Shown here piece after piece: positions 34,490 through 42,531 of a stretch of DNA of 64,000 bases. The notes beneath the pieces were generated by a model that searched no databases, was not told where the DNA came from, and saw only the letters and a program-made list of their open reading frames with translations. This DNA comes from Bacteroidales bacterium (lineage in GTDB: Bacteria; Bacteroidota; Bacteroidia; Bacteroidales; P3): NCBI GenBank assembly GCA_017940465.1, contig JAGAYN010000036.1:54002-118001 (forward strand). The letters are read 5' to 3'. Made by a program: the position numbers and the translations under genes. How positions within the stretch are numbered: the first letter of the stretch is position 1; every line of letters begins with the position of its first letter.

Positions 34490-36007
34490 TTATTCCGGGT
34501 CGGCGAAGGGAACGTCGTTGTCCTCGTTCATGCCCGAGTCCACAATCCAGTTGCCCCCGTTGTCGAAGGCGGTGTTCTGCGGCATGCCGTTGGCGGGCTT
34601 GCCGGTCTCGAACTGATTGGGGTTCTCGAAACGGGCGAACTCCTTCACGAAGCGCATCCTCACCTCGCCGACGCCGCCGGAGCGGTGCTTGGCCAGGATG
34701 ATGTCGGCCATGCCGCTGGTCGATGCGCCATCCCCGTACTCGGTGAGGCCGTAGTATTCGGGCCTGTAGATGAACATCACGATGTCGGCATCCTGCTCGA
34801 TGGCGCCGCTCTCGCGCAGGTCGCTCAGCTGCGGCTTGTTGCCCGGGCGGCTCTCCACGGCGCGGCTCAGCTGCGACATGGCCAGCACCGGTATGTTCAA
34901 CTCCTTGGCCAGGGACTTCAGCTGGCGCGAAATCATCGAGATCTCCTGCTCGCGGTTGCCGTTGCGGTTCTCGCTGCTGCCGGAGGACATCAACTGCAGG
35001 TAGTCGATGAAAATCATCTGTATGTCGTACCGCTGCTTCAATCGCCGCGCCTTGGCACGGAGCTCGAAGATGGTGAGCTGCGGCGTGTCGTCGATATATA
35101 TAGGTGCATTGCTCAAAGGCTGTGCGCCGTGCTTGAGCTGCTCCTTCTCGTAGGGGGCCAGTTTCCCGCTCTTGAGTTTCTTGCCGTCCAGTCTGGCCTC
35201 GCTGGATATCAGGCGCATGGCCAGCTCCTGCCCCGTCATCTCGAGCGAGAAGAAGGCCACCGGCTTGTGGAAATCCACCGCCATATTGCGGGCCATGCTG
35301 AGGGCGCAGGCGGTCTTACCCATGGCGGGACGCGCCGCCAGGATGATGAGGGTGCCGGGCTGGAAGCCCGTGGTCATGCTGTCCAGTCCGATAAACCCGC
35401 TCTCCAGGCCGCTCAACCCGTCGGTATTCTCCCCGGCGGCGGCAATCTGCTCCATCGCCATCCCCACGAAATCCCCCATCGGCTTGTAGTCCGACCGGAA
35501 GTTCTTGTCGTTGATGTCCATCAGCCGCTGCTCGGTCTTGTCCAGCAGGTCCACCACGTCGGTGGTCTCGTCGTAGGCCTGCGTGATGGTTTCGGTGGAG
35601 ATACGGATCATCTCCCGCTGGATATATTTCTCGCTCAGCACGCGCACATGGTACTCGATGTGGGCGGCGGAGACCACGTTCTCCGTGAGTTTCGACACGG
35701 CATAGGCGCCGCCGGCCGCCTCCAGCTCCCCGTCCAGCCGCAGACGCTCCACCACCGTCAGCAGGTCCACCGGCTGGCTCTGCGAGAAGAGCTTGAAGAT
35801 GGCCCGGTAGACGGCCTGGTGTTCAGGCTTGTAGAAATACTCTGCATGCAGCGTCTCGATCACGTTGATCAGCGCCGTCTGGTCCAGCATCAGCGCCCCC
35901 AGCACGCTCTCCTCCAGCGCAACGGCCTGGGGTGGCGTGTTGCCGTTGATGTCGAACGCCTGGGCGTATGTTATTCTGTCCTTGCGTCTTGTGGCGGTAT
36001 TTTGCAT
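34490..36007 (-). CDS. dnaB: Replicative DNA helicase DnaB
   Basis: The 505-residue helicase has the N-terminal DnaB domain (PPQAVALEESVLGALMLDQT, about 25-44, to 125) and the RecA-like ATPase domain. Walker A ARPAMGKTAC lies near 230 and Walker B near IFIDYLQLM at 325. It unwinds DNA ahead of the replisome as a hexamer. There is no intein in the P-loop. It starts a short run with the cysteine desulfidase-like gene and has a -7 box 26 bp upstream. Confidence 0.97.
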   Translation of the reverse strand: MQNTATRRKDRITYAQAFDINGNTPPQAVALEESVLGALMLDQTALINVIETLHAEYFYKPEHQAVYRAIFKLFSQSQPVDLLTVVERLRLDGELEAAGGAYAVSKLTENVVSAAHIEYHVRVLSEKYIQREMIRISTETITQAYDETTDVVDLLDKTEQRLMDINDKNFRSDYKPMGDFVGMAMEQIAAAGENTDGLSGLESGFIGLDSMTTGFQPGTLIILAARPAMGKTACALSMARNMAVDFHKPVAFFSLEMTGQELAMRLISSEARLDGKKLKSGKLAPYEKEQLKHGAQPLSNAPIYIDDTPQLTIFELRAKARRLKQRYDIQMIFIDYLQLMSSGSSENRNGNREQEISMISRQLKSLAKELNIPVLAMSQLSRAVESRPGNKPQLSDLRESGAIEQDADIVMFIYRPEYYGLTEYGDGASTSGMADIILAKHRSGGVGEVRMRFVKEFARFENPNQFETGKPANGMPQNTAFDNGGNWIVDSGMNEDNDVPFADPE

Positions 36008-36032
36008 TCCCTTATGCTATTTTATGAGCGTA

Positions 36033-36040
36033 CAAAATTA
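36033..36040 (-). promoter_or_regulatory. -7 box upstream of dnaB
   Basis: The minus strand reads TAATTTTG, a match to TAnnTTTG, 26 bp before the dnaB start codon. Confidence 0.6.
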
Positions 36041-36120
36041 CAAAAATTCTGCAACATGGGGAAATATTTTTTCAACTCCCTCCCGAATGGCCGTTTTTGT
36101 CTCCCGAAGCGCCAGGGACC

Positions 36121-36190
36121 CCATAGGTATCCCCAAGGTATCCTATAGGTATTTACTTCGACTGTGAACCGATATGACCCCTTATGGACC
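36121..36190 (+). repeat. 11-bp phased array, AGGTAT triplet plus conserved tail (copy 3)
   Basis: Units from 36121: CCATAGGTATC, CCCAAGGTATC, CTATAGGTATT, TACTTCGACTG, TGAACCGATAT, GACCCCTTATG, then GACC. The central TATTTACTTCGACTG block is identical to the other copies. It lies in the 314-bp gap between dnaB and the small lipoprotein gene; the gap also holds the dnaB promoter and a minus-strand terminator. Confidence 0.85.
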
Positions 36191-36251
36191 ACCGACCCGG
36201 AGGGCTCACACCCAACCAGTTCATTTTTAGCAACATGATACCTCCAAGCAG

Positions 36252-36298
36252 AAAAACCCACCACGGGACGCTGCCACGGCGGCGCCCTGCGGTGGGTT
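36252..36298 (-). terminator. Terminator of the ftcD-lipoprotein transcript
   Basis: On the minus strand AACCCACC (36298-36291) pairs with GGTGGGTT (36262-36255), with a GC-rich loop and a T-run (TTTTTC) to 36252. It lies 24 bp after the lipoprotein stop codon. Confidence 0.75.
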
Positions 36299-36321
36299 GT
36301 GGGTCTGCTATGTGCTCCGGC

Positions 36322-36456
36322 CTAAGCTTGCTCGGCGGGAGTCTGGTCGGCCATCACTACCGAGCCGCGGTAGGCGGGGCAGGTGTGATGGGTGCAGCTG
36401 GCAGCCACCAGGGTGACCACCGCCACAGCCAGAAGCATCAGTGCTTTCTTCTTCAT
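36322..36456 (-). CDS. Small lipoprotein, 44 residues
   Basis: The short gene encodes a signal peptide with a lipobox-like VAASC (Cys21) and a 23-residue mature part containing THHTCPAYRG. Its ATG overlaps the ftcD stop codon (ATGA), so it is translationally coupled to ftcD and ends just before a terminator. Codon use is like its neighbours. The mature peptide has one His-His-Thr-Cys patch that might bind a metal, but there is no known family I can name. Similar tiny lipoproteins are common in Bacteroidales. Confidence 0.7.
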   Translation of the reverse strand: MKKKALMLLAVAVVTLVAASCTHHTCPAYRGSVVMADQTPAEQA

Positions 36457-38150
36457 AATCCTATCTTTTCGTTGACAGTTTTCAATATCTCGGCCTCCTG
36501 CTTCAGGGCTTCGGCCTCGATGGCGGCCGCCCGGGCGAGGATGTCGTTCTTGAAGGATTCGTCGGTGAGCGACGAGGCGTTGATCTTCACGTTCAGGTGG
36601 GCGCCCATCACAGCCGAGCGGGCCGCCAGCGAGCCTACGCCGCCGTCGGTGACGCTGTTGGGGTTGCCCCACTCCACCATGGCGCGGCACACCTCGAAGG
36701 CTTCCAGGCTCTTCTGCATGGTGCGGAAGGGCACCTCGGTGGCGTACTTGGTGGCCTCCTGGATGGCGGCGGTGCGGGCGGCCTTCTCCTCGTCGGTCTT
36801 CTTGGGGAGGCCGAAGGCGTTCATAATGCGGTTGAAAGCCTCGGTGTCTTCATCCACCAGGTGAAGCAATTCTTCCTTCAGCTGCTGCCCCTTGACGGCC
36901 ACGTCGGAGAACCTCTCCCACTCGTCGTCGTAGGCGGCCTTGCCGCCGGTGAGGTTGGCCACCATGGTGCCGAGGCTGGCGGCCAGGGCTCCCATGTAGG
37001 CGCTCACGCTGCCGCCGCCGGGGGCGGGGCTTTCGGAGGCCGTCTCGTCGCAGAAGCCACGGCAGGTGAGGTCGACCAGCTTCTTCTTCGAGTGGTCCTC
37101 GATGAGGTATTCGATGACCTTCTCCTTGGGGTCGAAAGGCTTCAGGTCGTCCAGTCCCATGCTCTTCACGGCCACCTTCATGATTTCCTCCTCGCTCACA
37201 CCCAGGCTGCGCTGCTGCTTGGCGAGGTAGTACTTGCCGGCATCGATGAGCACGCTCTTGGGGATGAGGCCGACGATTTCGCAACCCGTCACGCGCAGGC
37301 CGCGGTTCTGGGCGCAACGGCACACCTCGTCGAAGCACAGGTGCACGGGGGCCACCTTGATGCTGGTGATGTTCATCGAGACCTGTGCGATGCCGTAGTC
37401 CTCGATGAACCAGCCGATGGCCTTGGTGCCTTTCAGTGTGCCGGGGATCATGACAGGCTTGCCGTTCTCGTCCTTGAGGGGCTTGCCGGAGGGTTTGCCT
37501 CCCTCGCGGGCGGGACGCCCTTTCTCGCGCACGTCGAACGCGATGGCGTTGGCGCGGCGGGTGGAGGTGGTATTGAGGTTGTAGTTGATGGCCACCAGGA
37601 AGTCGCGCGCGCCCACCTGGGTGGCACCGGTGCGGGCCGTGTGGGCATTCCATGCGTTGGGGCCGAAGTCGGGCTTCCACTGCTCGGTGCCGAGGCGGCT
37701 GCTCAGGCTCTCATACTCGCCGGTGCGACAGTAGGCCAGGTTGCGGCGCTCGGGCAGGAAGGCGGCGTTCTCGTAGCAATAGATGGGGATGTCGAGCTCC
37801 TCACCCAGGCGTTTGCCCAGCTTGTGGGCATATTCCACCACCTCTTCCATCGTGATGTTGGCCACGGGGATGAGGGGGCACACGTCGGTGGCACCCTGAC
37901 GCGGGTGGGCGCCGTGGTGCTGCGTCATGTCGATCAGCTCGGATGCCTTCTTCACCACCCTGTAGGCCGCCTCGAGCACAGGCTCCGGCTCGCCCACGAA
38001 GGTGATGACGGTGCGGTTGGTGGTCTGGCCGGGATCGACGTCGAGGAGTTTCACCCCGTCCACTTTCTCAATCTCGGCAGTCACCTGATTGATGATATCC
38101 ATGTTGCGGCCTTCGCTTATATTCGGCACGCATTCAATGAGTTGCTTCAT
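36453..38150 (-). CDS. ftcD: Bifunctional glutamate formimidoyltransferase / formimidoyltetrahydrofolate cyclodeaminase
   Basis: The 565-residue protein fuses both enzymes of the last step of histidine breakdown. Residues 1-325 are the formiminotransferase (MKQLIECVPNISEGR, HHGAHPRQGATDVCP). Residues 350-560 are the helical cyclodeaminase (APGGGSVSAYMGALAASLG). It moves the formimino group from formiminoglutamate to tetrahydrofolate and makes methenyl-THF. The fusion is also known from animals and from some Bacteroidota. hutH, hutU and hutI are not adjacent. The ATG at 38150 fits the alignment; longer in-frame starts pass through the promoter. Confidence 0.95.
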   Translation of the reverse strand: MKQLIECVPNISEGRNMDIINQVTAEIEKVDGVKLLDVDPGQTTNRTVITFVGEPEPVLEAAYRVVKKASELIDMTQHHGAHPRQGATDVCPLIPVANITMEEVVEYAHKLGKRLGEELDIPIYCYENAAFLPERRNLAYCRTGEYESLSSRLGTEQWKPDFGPNAWNAHTARTGATQVGARDFLVAINYNLNTTSTRRANAIAFDVREKGRPAREGGKPSGKPLKDENGKPVMIPGTLKGTKAIGWFIEDYGIAQVSMNITSIKVAPVHLCFDEVCRCAQNRGLRVTGCEIVGLIPKSVLIDAGKYYLAKQQRSLGVSEEEIMKVAVKSMGLDDLKPFDPKEKVIEYLIEDHSKKKLVDLTCRGFCDETASESPAPGGGSVSAYMGALAASLGTMVANLTGGKAAYDDEWERFSDVAVKGQQLKEELLHLVDEDTEAFNRIMNAFGLPKKTDEEKAARTAAIQEATKYATEVPFRTMQKSLEAFEVCRAMVEWGNPNSVTDGGVGSLAARSAVMGAHLNVKINASSLTDESFKNDILARAAAIEAEALKQEAEILKTVNEKIGL

Positions 38151-38174
38151 TTTCTCAGTATTAAGTTTATGGGG

Positions 38175-38182
38175 CAAAAATA
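38175..38182 (-). promoter_or_regulatory. -7 box upstream of ftcD
   Basis: The minus strand reads TATTTTTG, 25 bp before the start codon, fitting TAnnTTTG. Confidence 0.6.
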
Positions 38183-38323
38183 CGAAAAAAAACTTTATCT
38201 GCAGCATTCCTGCAAAAAAAGTGCAGGGAACGCACCTATCGCATTGGAATACAATGCTTTGCAACTGCATGGGTACAGGCGCTGCCACAGACGCATGTAA
38301 CAGGCTGATTCCCAGCCGCCTGT

Positions 38324-38390
38324 AGGCATCTTCTTCTTCCCCTCTCCTACCCCTCTTCGTATCCTCCTGCCTACCCCCTGGGAGAGGGGT
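38324..38390 (+). repeat. C-rich dispersed repeat, copy 2, with inverted G-rich arm
   Basis: AGGCATCTTCTTCTTCCCCT, followed by CTCCTACCCCT (38324-38353), matches copy 1 at 20849. About 25 bp later GGGAGAGGGG (38380-38389) can pair with its CCCCTCTCC, giving a long hairpin. The surrounding 437-bp gap between ftcD and the type IX-secreted protein also holds one promoter for each gene; the remainder shows no gene. Confidence 0.65.
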
Positions 38391-38485
38391 GGGATGCGGA
38401 AGCGAATCGGGAGGGAAGCAGGGGGCGGCAGGGAGGGAAAATGGAGATTTTTATAAATTTTTCTATTTTATATGAAAAAAAGTTG

Positions 38486-38493
38486 TATCTTTG
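38486..38493 (+). promoter_or_regulatory. -7 box for the type IX-secreted protein pair
   Basis: TATCTTTG, followed by CCG, is an exact TAnnTTTG match 95 bp before the ATG at 38588. The leader of about 85 bases (38500-38587) has no clear structure. Confidence 0.65.
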
Positions 38494-38587
38494 CCGTTGG
38501 AATGTGCCGCAGAGAAGCACCTCGGAAACACTCATAGGACACTCACCGCGAGGCATTTGCGCACGAAACAGACAACAAGGAACATCC

Positions 38588-41500
38588 ATGACAAGAAGAA
38601 CCAAGATACTGATATACCTCCTGGCTGCGGCCCTGCCGCTGCTGGTATCCTACGAGGCAGAGGCCCAGGTGCTCCAGCAGGCGGCCTGCCCCGGATGGTA
38701 CAACCCCACAACCTTCGTCACGGGGAACAGCTCCTACTATTACACCGGCAACTTCGGCCAGCGCGGGGTCACGGTGCCCGACGCCATGAGCGGCACCACC
38801 GGCATCACCATCGGCAGCTCGGGTCTCGCCGCCACCGCCCTCGACGGTGCCAGCACCACCGCCCTCAACTACAGCGGCAACCTGCCGCAGCCCACCCGGC
38901 GCTTCGCCATCATGACCGACACCCTGGGCTACGACGCCAACACAGGCGGCAACCTGCCCTACGTGCCCACACACCTAAGCCACAACAACGACTTCATCCC
39001 CTCGCACTATACCAGCAGCATCCGCATAGGCAACGCCGCCCTGAACGAATCCTTCGCCGCCAACACCCTGCGCTACACCTTCACGGTGACGCCGGACAAC
39101 GCGATGTTCTCGCTGCTCTACGCCCTGGTGATGCAGGCGCCGCAGCACTCCGACGACATCAACCCCCTCTTCGAGGTGCGGCTGATGCGCAACACCGGCC
39201 CGAACACCAACTGGCAGTACTGGAGCCAGATTAACGACACGCTGGCCTACTTCCTCGTCGTCAACCAGAACAATATCGTCCCCCAAGCCACCACCGCCGG
39301 CCACGGCTGGCACCGCATACAGGATGGAACCGGCGAGGTCTACTACCGCGATTGGGACCGCATCACCATCGACCTCACCCCCTATCTCGACAGCACCGTC
39401 TGCATCGAGGTGAGCACTTCGGGCTGCGCCTACAACTTCCATTGGGGCTACGCCTACATCGCCGGCGACTGCCGCCCGGCCGAGCCGCAGGCGCGTTCGT
39501 GCGACGTGACGGGCGACACCGCCGCCCTCCTCACCGCCGCCTACGGCGCGATGGGCTACCGCTGGTATGCCTCGGAAATGGGCGAGGCCACCTCGCCCGG
39601 CGCCGGACACCCCTTCCGCGCACTGACCGACACCCTCTCCGGCGACGGCGCCAACCGCTATGCGGCACAGCCCGGCGACTTCCACATCACGCGCCGCCTC
39701 TCCCCCTCGGGCGACACCGTCGAGGCCGACTCCACCGGCAAGTGCCAGACCTTCCGCTGCGACATCACCACCGCCCTCGACCCCCAAAAGCCCTACACCA
39801 CACGCCACTACACCCACGCCTGCAACGAGCGGATGGAGGTGGCCTATCACTACCGCACCGACTGCGACGGAAGTGTCGCCGTGTGGAGCGACAGCCGCGC
39901 GGTGTCCGGCAACGACAGCTATGCACCCAGCCTGACCACCTGGGAATTCTATGCCGACGGCGACTTCAGCGCCCCGCCGCTGCTCACCCTCTCGGGCGAC
40001 AGCGTCGTAGCCATGCTGGCCGGCCGGCAGGTGGTAGGCGTGCTGATGCGCACCTCCGACACGCACATCTCCTGCACCGGCGAAGAGCGCTTCCTGGTCC
40101 ACATCCCGCAGCCGCCCGCCGTCATGGTCTCCGGCTCCACCCACCTCTACCCCGGCACCCCCACCGACCTCACGGCGCAAAGCGACTCGAACTGCACCTA
40201 CCAGTGGTCGCTCACCCCATGGACCGTCTCCGGCGGCCTGCCGGCAGGAGCCTTCCTGCGCACCGTGCCGCAAGCCGACACCACGGTCTACTACATCCAG
40301 GCCACTTCCACAGCCACCGGCTGCACAGTGTGGGACAGCATCACCGTCTTCACCTACGACACCTCGCGCCACTCCATCATGAACCACCTCTTCACCCGCA
40401 TCTCCATCGACACGGCCGCCTGCCTCGGCAACAGCCAGTCGGTGCGCGTGGGCCACGAGGTGCACAATGAAATCGTGGTGGCCGACCGCATCGCCACCCT
40501 CTCCCACCCCGGACGTACCTTCCTGCCCGACGGCAAGCCCTGCGGCACCGCCGGCTGCTCCTACCGCTCGCCGGTCACCTTCAGCACCTTCGCATCCGAC
40601 GCCACCGTCACCTCGGCCAACGACATCAACCACGTGCGCCTCAACCTCGAGCACAGCTACATAGGCGACATCTACATCGGCATCACCTGCCCCAACGGCC
40701 AGAGTGCCACCCTGATGCGCAAGCACACCAACGGCCAGAACGCCGAATGCGCCAGCGCCATACCCCCCTCGGCCATCGGATGGCAGGCCGGCTCCAACAC
40801 CCCCACCAACACCTTCTTCGGCCAAGCCTACGACAGTGAAGCCGCCAGCGACTACTGCGACTCCACCCTCCCGGGCAACGCCCCCGGCATCGGCTGGAAC
40901 TACTGCTGGAGCAACAGCACCACCGCCGGCAACAGCTACGCCCCAGGCGACGCACTCATCTACCGCGACGTGAGCACCCACAGCTACCGTGTGGACTCCT
41001 CCGACGTGGCGGCCCGCACCAACTTCTATCACCCCGACCAGCACTTCAACGCCCTCGTCGGATGTCCCCTCAACGGCACCTGGTACATTGAAGTCATCGA
41101 CGGCTACAGCGGCGACAACGGCTACATCTTCGACTGGGAACTCTCCCTCACCGCACCCGCCGTGGACAGCACCATCGTCATCACCGGAAGCGAAATCATC
41201 GGCCACGACGTGGCCCGCGCCAACGACTCCACCTACGTCATCACCTCCCCCGCCGGCGTGACCACCGACACCACCGTGGCCTACACCATCCTCCTCTTCG
41301 ACAGCCTGGGCATCGTGGCCGACACCACGGTCTTCGTCCACTACTACGCACCCTCCTACACCCTCATCGAAGAGTCCCGCTGCCACGGCGACACCATCTG
41401 GGTAGGCCCCACCCCCTACCTCGACGACATCCACAGCACCGACACCCTCTACTCCGCCATCGGCTGCCCCATCTACACCGAAATCAACCTCCACTTCAAC

Positions 41501-42520
41501 CCCGTCTACGAAGTCTTCGACACCGCCCGCTTCTGCCCCTACGAACCCCTCCTACACAACGACATCACCTACGCCGCCACCGGCGACTACACCCTGCGGC
41601 TGAACACCACCCGCGACTGCGACAGCACCGTCCACCTGCGCCTCGAGGTGCTGGACAGTGGCTTCCGCGCCGCCTTTGAAATCAGCGACGACGGCGACAC
41701 CTGGAGCCGCGACACCATGCTCGCAGGCTGCCAGCCCTACCGCGTCCTCCTCCACGACCTCTCCACCCTCTCCTCCTCCAACCGCTGGCTCTTCGGCAAC
41801 GGCCTCCAGACCGATGGCGACTCCATCGACTACACCTTCGACTCCGTAGGCGTCTACCCCGTCACCCTCATCGCCACCAGCGAACACGGCTGCCACGACA
41901 CCGCCTGGCTGGACAGCGTCGTATGGGTCTTCGGACAGACCACGCCCGAATTCATCTGGACCCCCGAACATCCCGTCACCTCGCACCCCACCGCCACCTT
42001 CCACAACCACACCCAGGGCACCGACATCAACTACCTCTGGTCCATCCCCACCAGCACCGGCGGCAACGACACCACCTCCGCCTTCGACCTCACCTACACC
42101 TGGGGCGGCGGCACGGAGGTAGTCTTCGGCGACTACGACGTCACCCTCTACACCCTCCAGGCACACCTCACCCCCTACGGCGACACCCTCCGCTGCCTCG
42201 ACAGCGTCACCCACACCGTCACCATCATCAACGACTGGCTGCAATTCCCCAACCTCGTCACCCCCAACGGCGACGGCGTGAACGACCGCTGGGAGGTGGT
42301 CAACCTCCTCGAATGCGGCCTCTACAGCATGAATGAACTGTGGATCTACAACGCCTGGGGGACCCTCGTCTACCACAAACGCGACATCAAGACCGAGACC
42401 GACTTCTGGGACCCCGCCGCCTCCAACTGCCCCGACGGTACCTACTACTACCGCTTCGCCGCCAAAAGCCCCTATGGACTCGTACGGCACCAGGGAGCCA
42501 TTGAAGTGTTGAGAAACTGA
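38588..42520 (+). CDS. Large secreted protein with P-domain, PKD-like domain and gliding-motility (type B) sorting domain
   Basis: The 1310-residue protein has a signal peptide (about 1-27, ending EAEA). The N-terminal 330 residues are beta-rich and of no named family. A proprotein-convertase-type P-domain lies at about 640-860 (GCSYRSPVTFSTF, NHVRLNLEHSYIGDIYIGI). Two Cys- and Asp-Ser-containing modules and a PKD-like domain follow (about 1040-1105). The last 90 residues are a gliding-motility/type B T9SS domain (TPNGDGVNDRWEV, then DGTYYYRFAAKS). It is probably exported through the type IX system. It is followed by a paralogue 11 bp later. Confidence 0.85.
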   Translation: MTRRTKILIYLLAAALPLLVSYEAEAQVLQQAACPGWYNPTTFVTGNSSYYYTGNFGQRGVTVPDAMSGTTGITIGSSGLAATALDGASTTALNYSGNLPQPTRRFAIMTDTLGYDANTGGNLPYVPTHLSHNNDFIPSHYTSSIRIGNAALNESFAANTLRYTFTVTPDNAMFSLLYALVMQAPQHSDDINPLFEVRLMRNTGPNTNWQYWSQINDTLAYFLVVNQNNIVPQATTAGHGWHRIQDGTGEVYYRDWDRITIDLTPYLDSTVCIEVSTSGCAYNFHWGYAYIAGDCRPAEPQARSCDVTGDTAALLTAAYGAMGYRWYASEMGEATSPGAGHPFRALTDTLSGDGANRYAAQPGDFHITRRLSPSGDTVEADSTGKCQTFRCDITTALDPQKPYTTRHYTHACNERMEVAYHYRTDCDGSVAVWSDSRAVSGNDSYAPSLTTWEFYADGDFSAPPLLTLSGDSVVAMLAGRQVVGVLMRTSDTHISCTGEERFLVHIPQPPAVMVSGSTHLYPGTPTDLTAQSDSNCTYQWSLTPWTVSGGLPAGAFLRTVPQADTTVYYIQATSTATGCTVWDSITVFTYDTSRHSIMNHLFTRISIDTAACLGNSQSVRVGHEVHNEIVVADRIATLSHPGRTFLPDGKPCGTAGCSYRSPVTFSTFASDATVTSANDINHVRLNLEHSYIGDIYIGITCPNGQSATLMRKHTNGQNAECASAIPPSAIGWQAGSNTPTNTFFGQAYDSEAASDYCDSTLPGNAPGIGWNYCWSNSTTAGNSYAPGDALIYRDVSTHSYRVDSSDVAARTNFYHPDQHFNALVGCPLNGTWYIEVIDGYSGDNGYIFDWELSLTAPAVDSTIVITGSEIIGHDVARANDSTYVITSPAGVTTDTTVAYTILLFDSLGIVADTTVFVHYYAPSYTLIEESRCHGDTIWVGPTPYLDDIHSTDTLYSAIGCPIYTEINLHFNPVYEVFDTARFCPYEPLLHNDITYAATGDYTLRLNTTRDCDSTVHLRLEVLDSGFRAAFEISDDGDTWSRDTMLAGCQPYRVLLHDLSTLSSSNRWLFGNGLQTDGDSIDYTFDSVGVYPVTLIATSEHGCHDTAWLDSVVWVFGQTTPEFIWTPEHPVTSHPTATFHNHTQGTDINYLWSIPTSTGGNDTTSAFDLTYTWGGGTEVVFGDYDVTLYTLQAHLTPYGDTLRCLDSVTHTVTIINDWLQFPNLVTPNGDGVNDRWEVVNLLECGLYSMNELWIYNAWGTLVYHKRDIKTETDFWDPAASNCPDGTYYYRFAAKSPYGLVRHQGAIEVLRN

Positions 42521-42531
42521 TTGTTGCACGC

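Noticed and set aside
38975-41494. Minus-strand frame of about 839 codons opposite the first secreted protein
   Set aside because: Shadow of a Thr/Asp/Ser-rich secreted protein; Gly/Val/Ala-rich without motifs.
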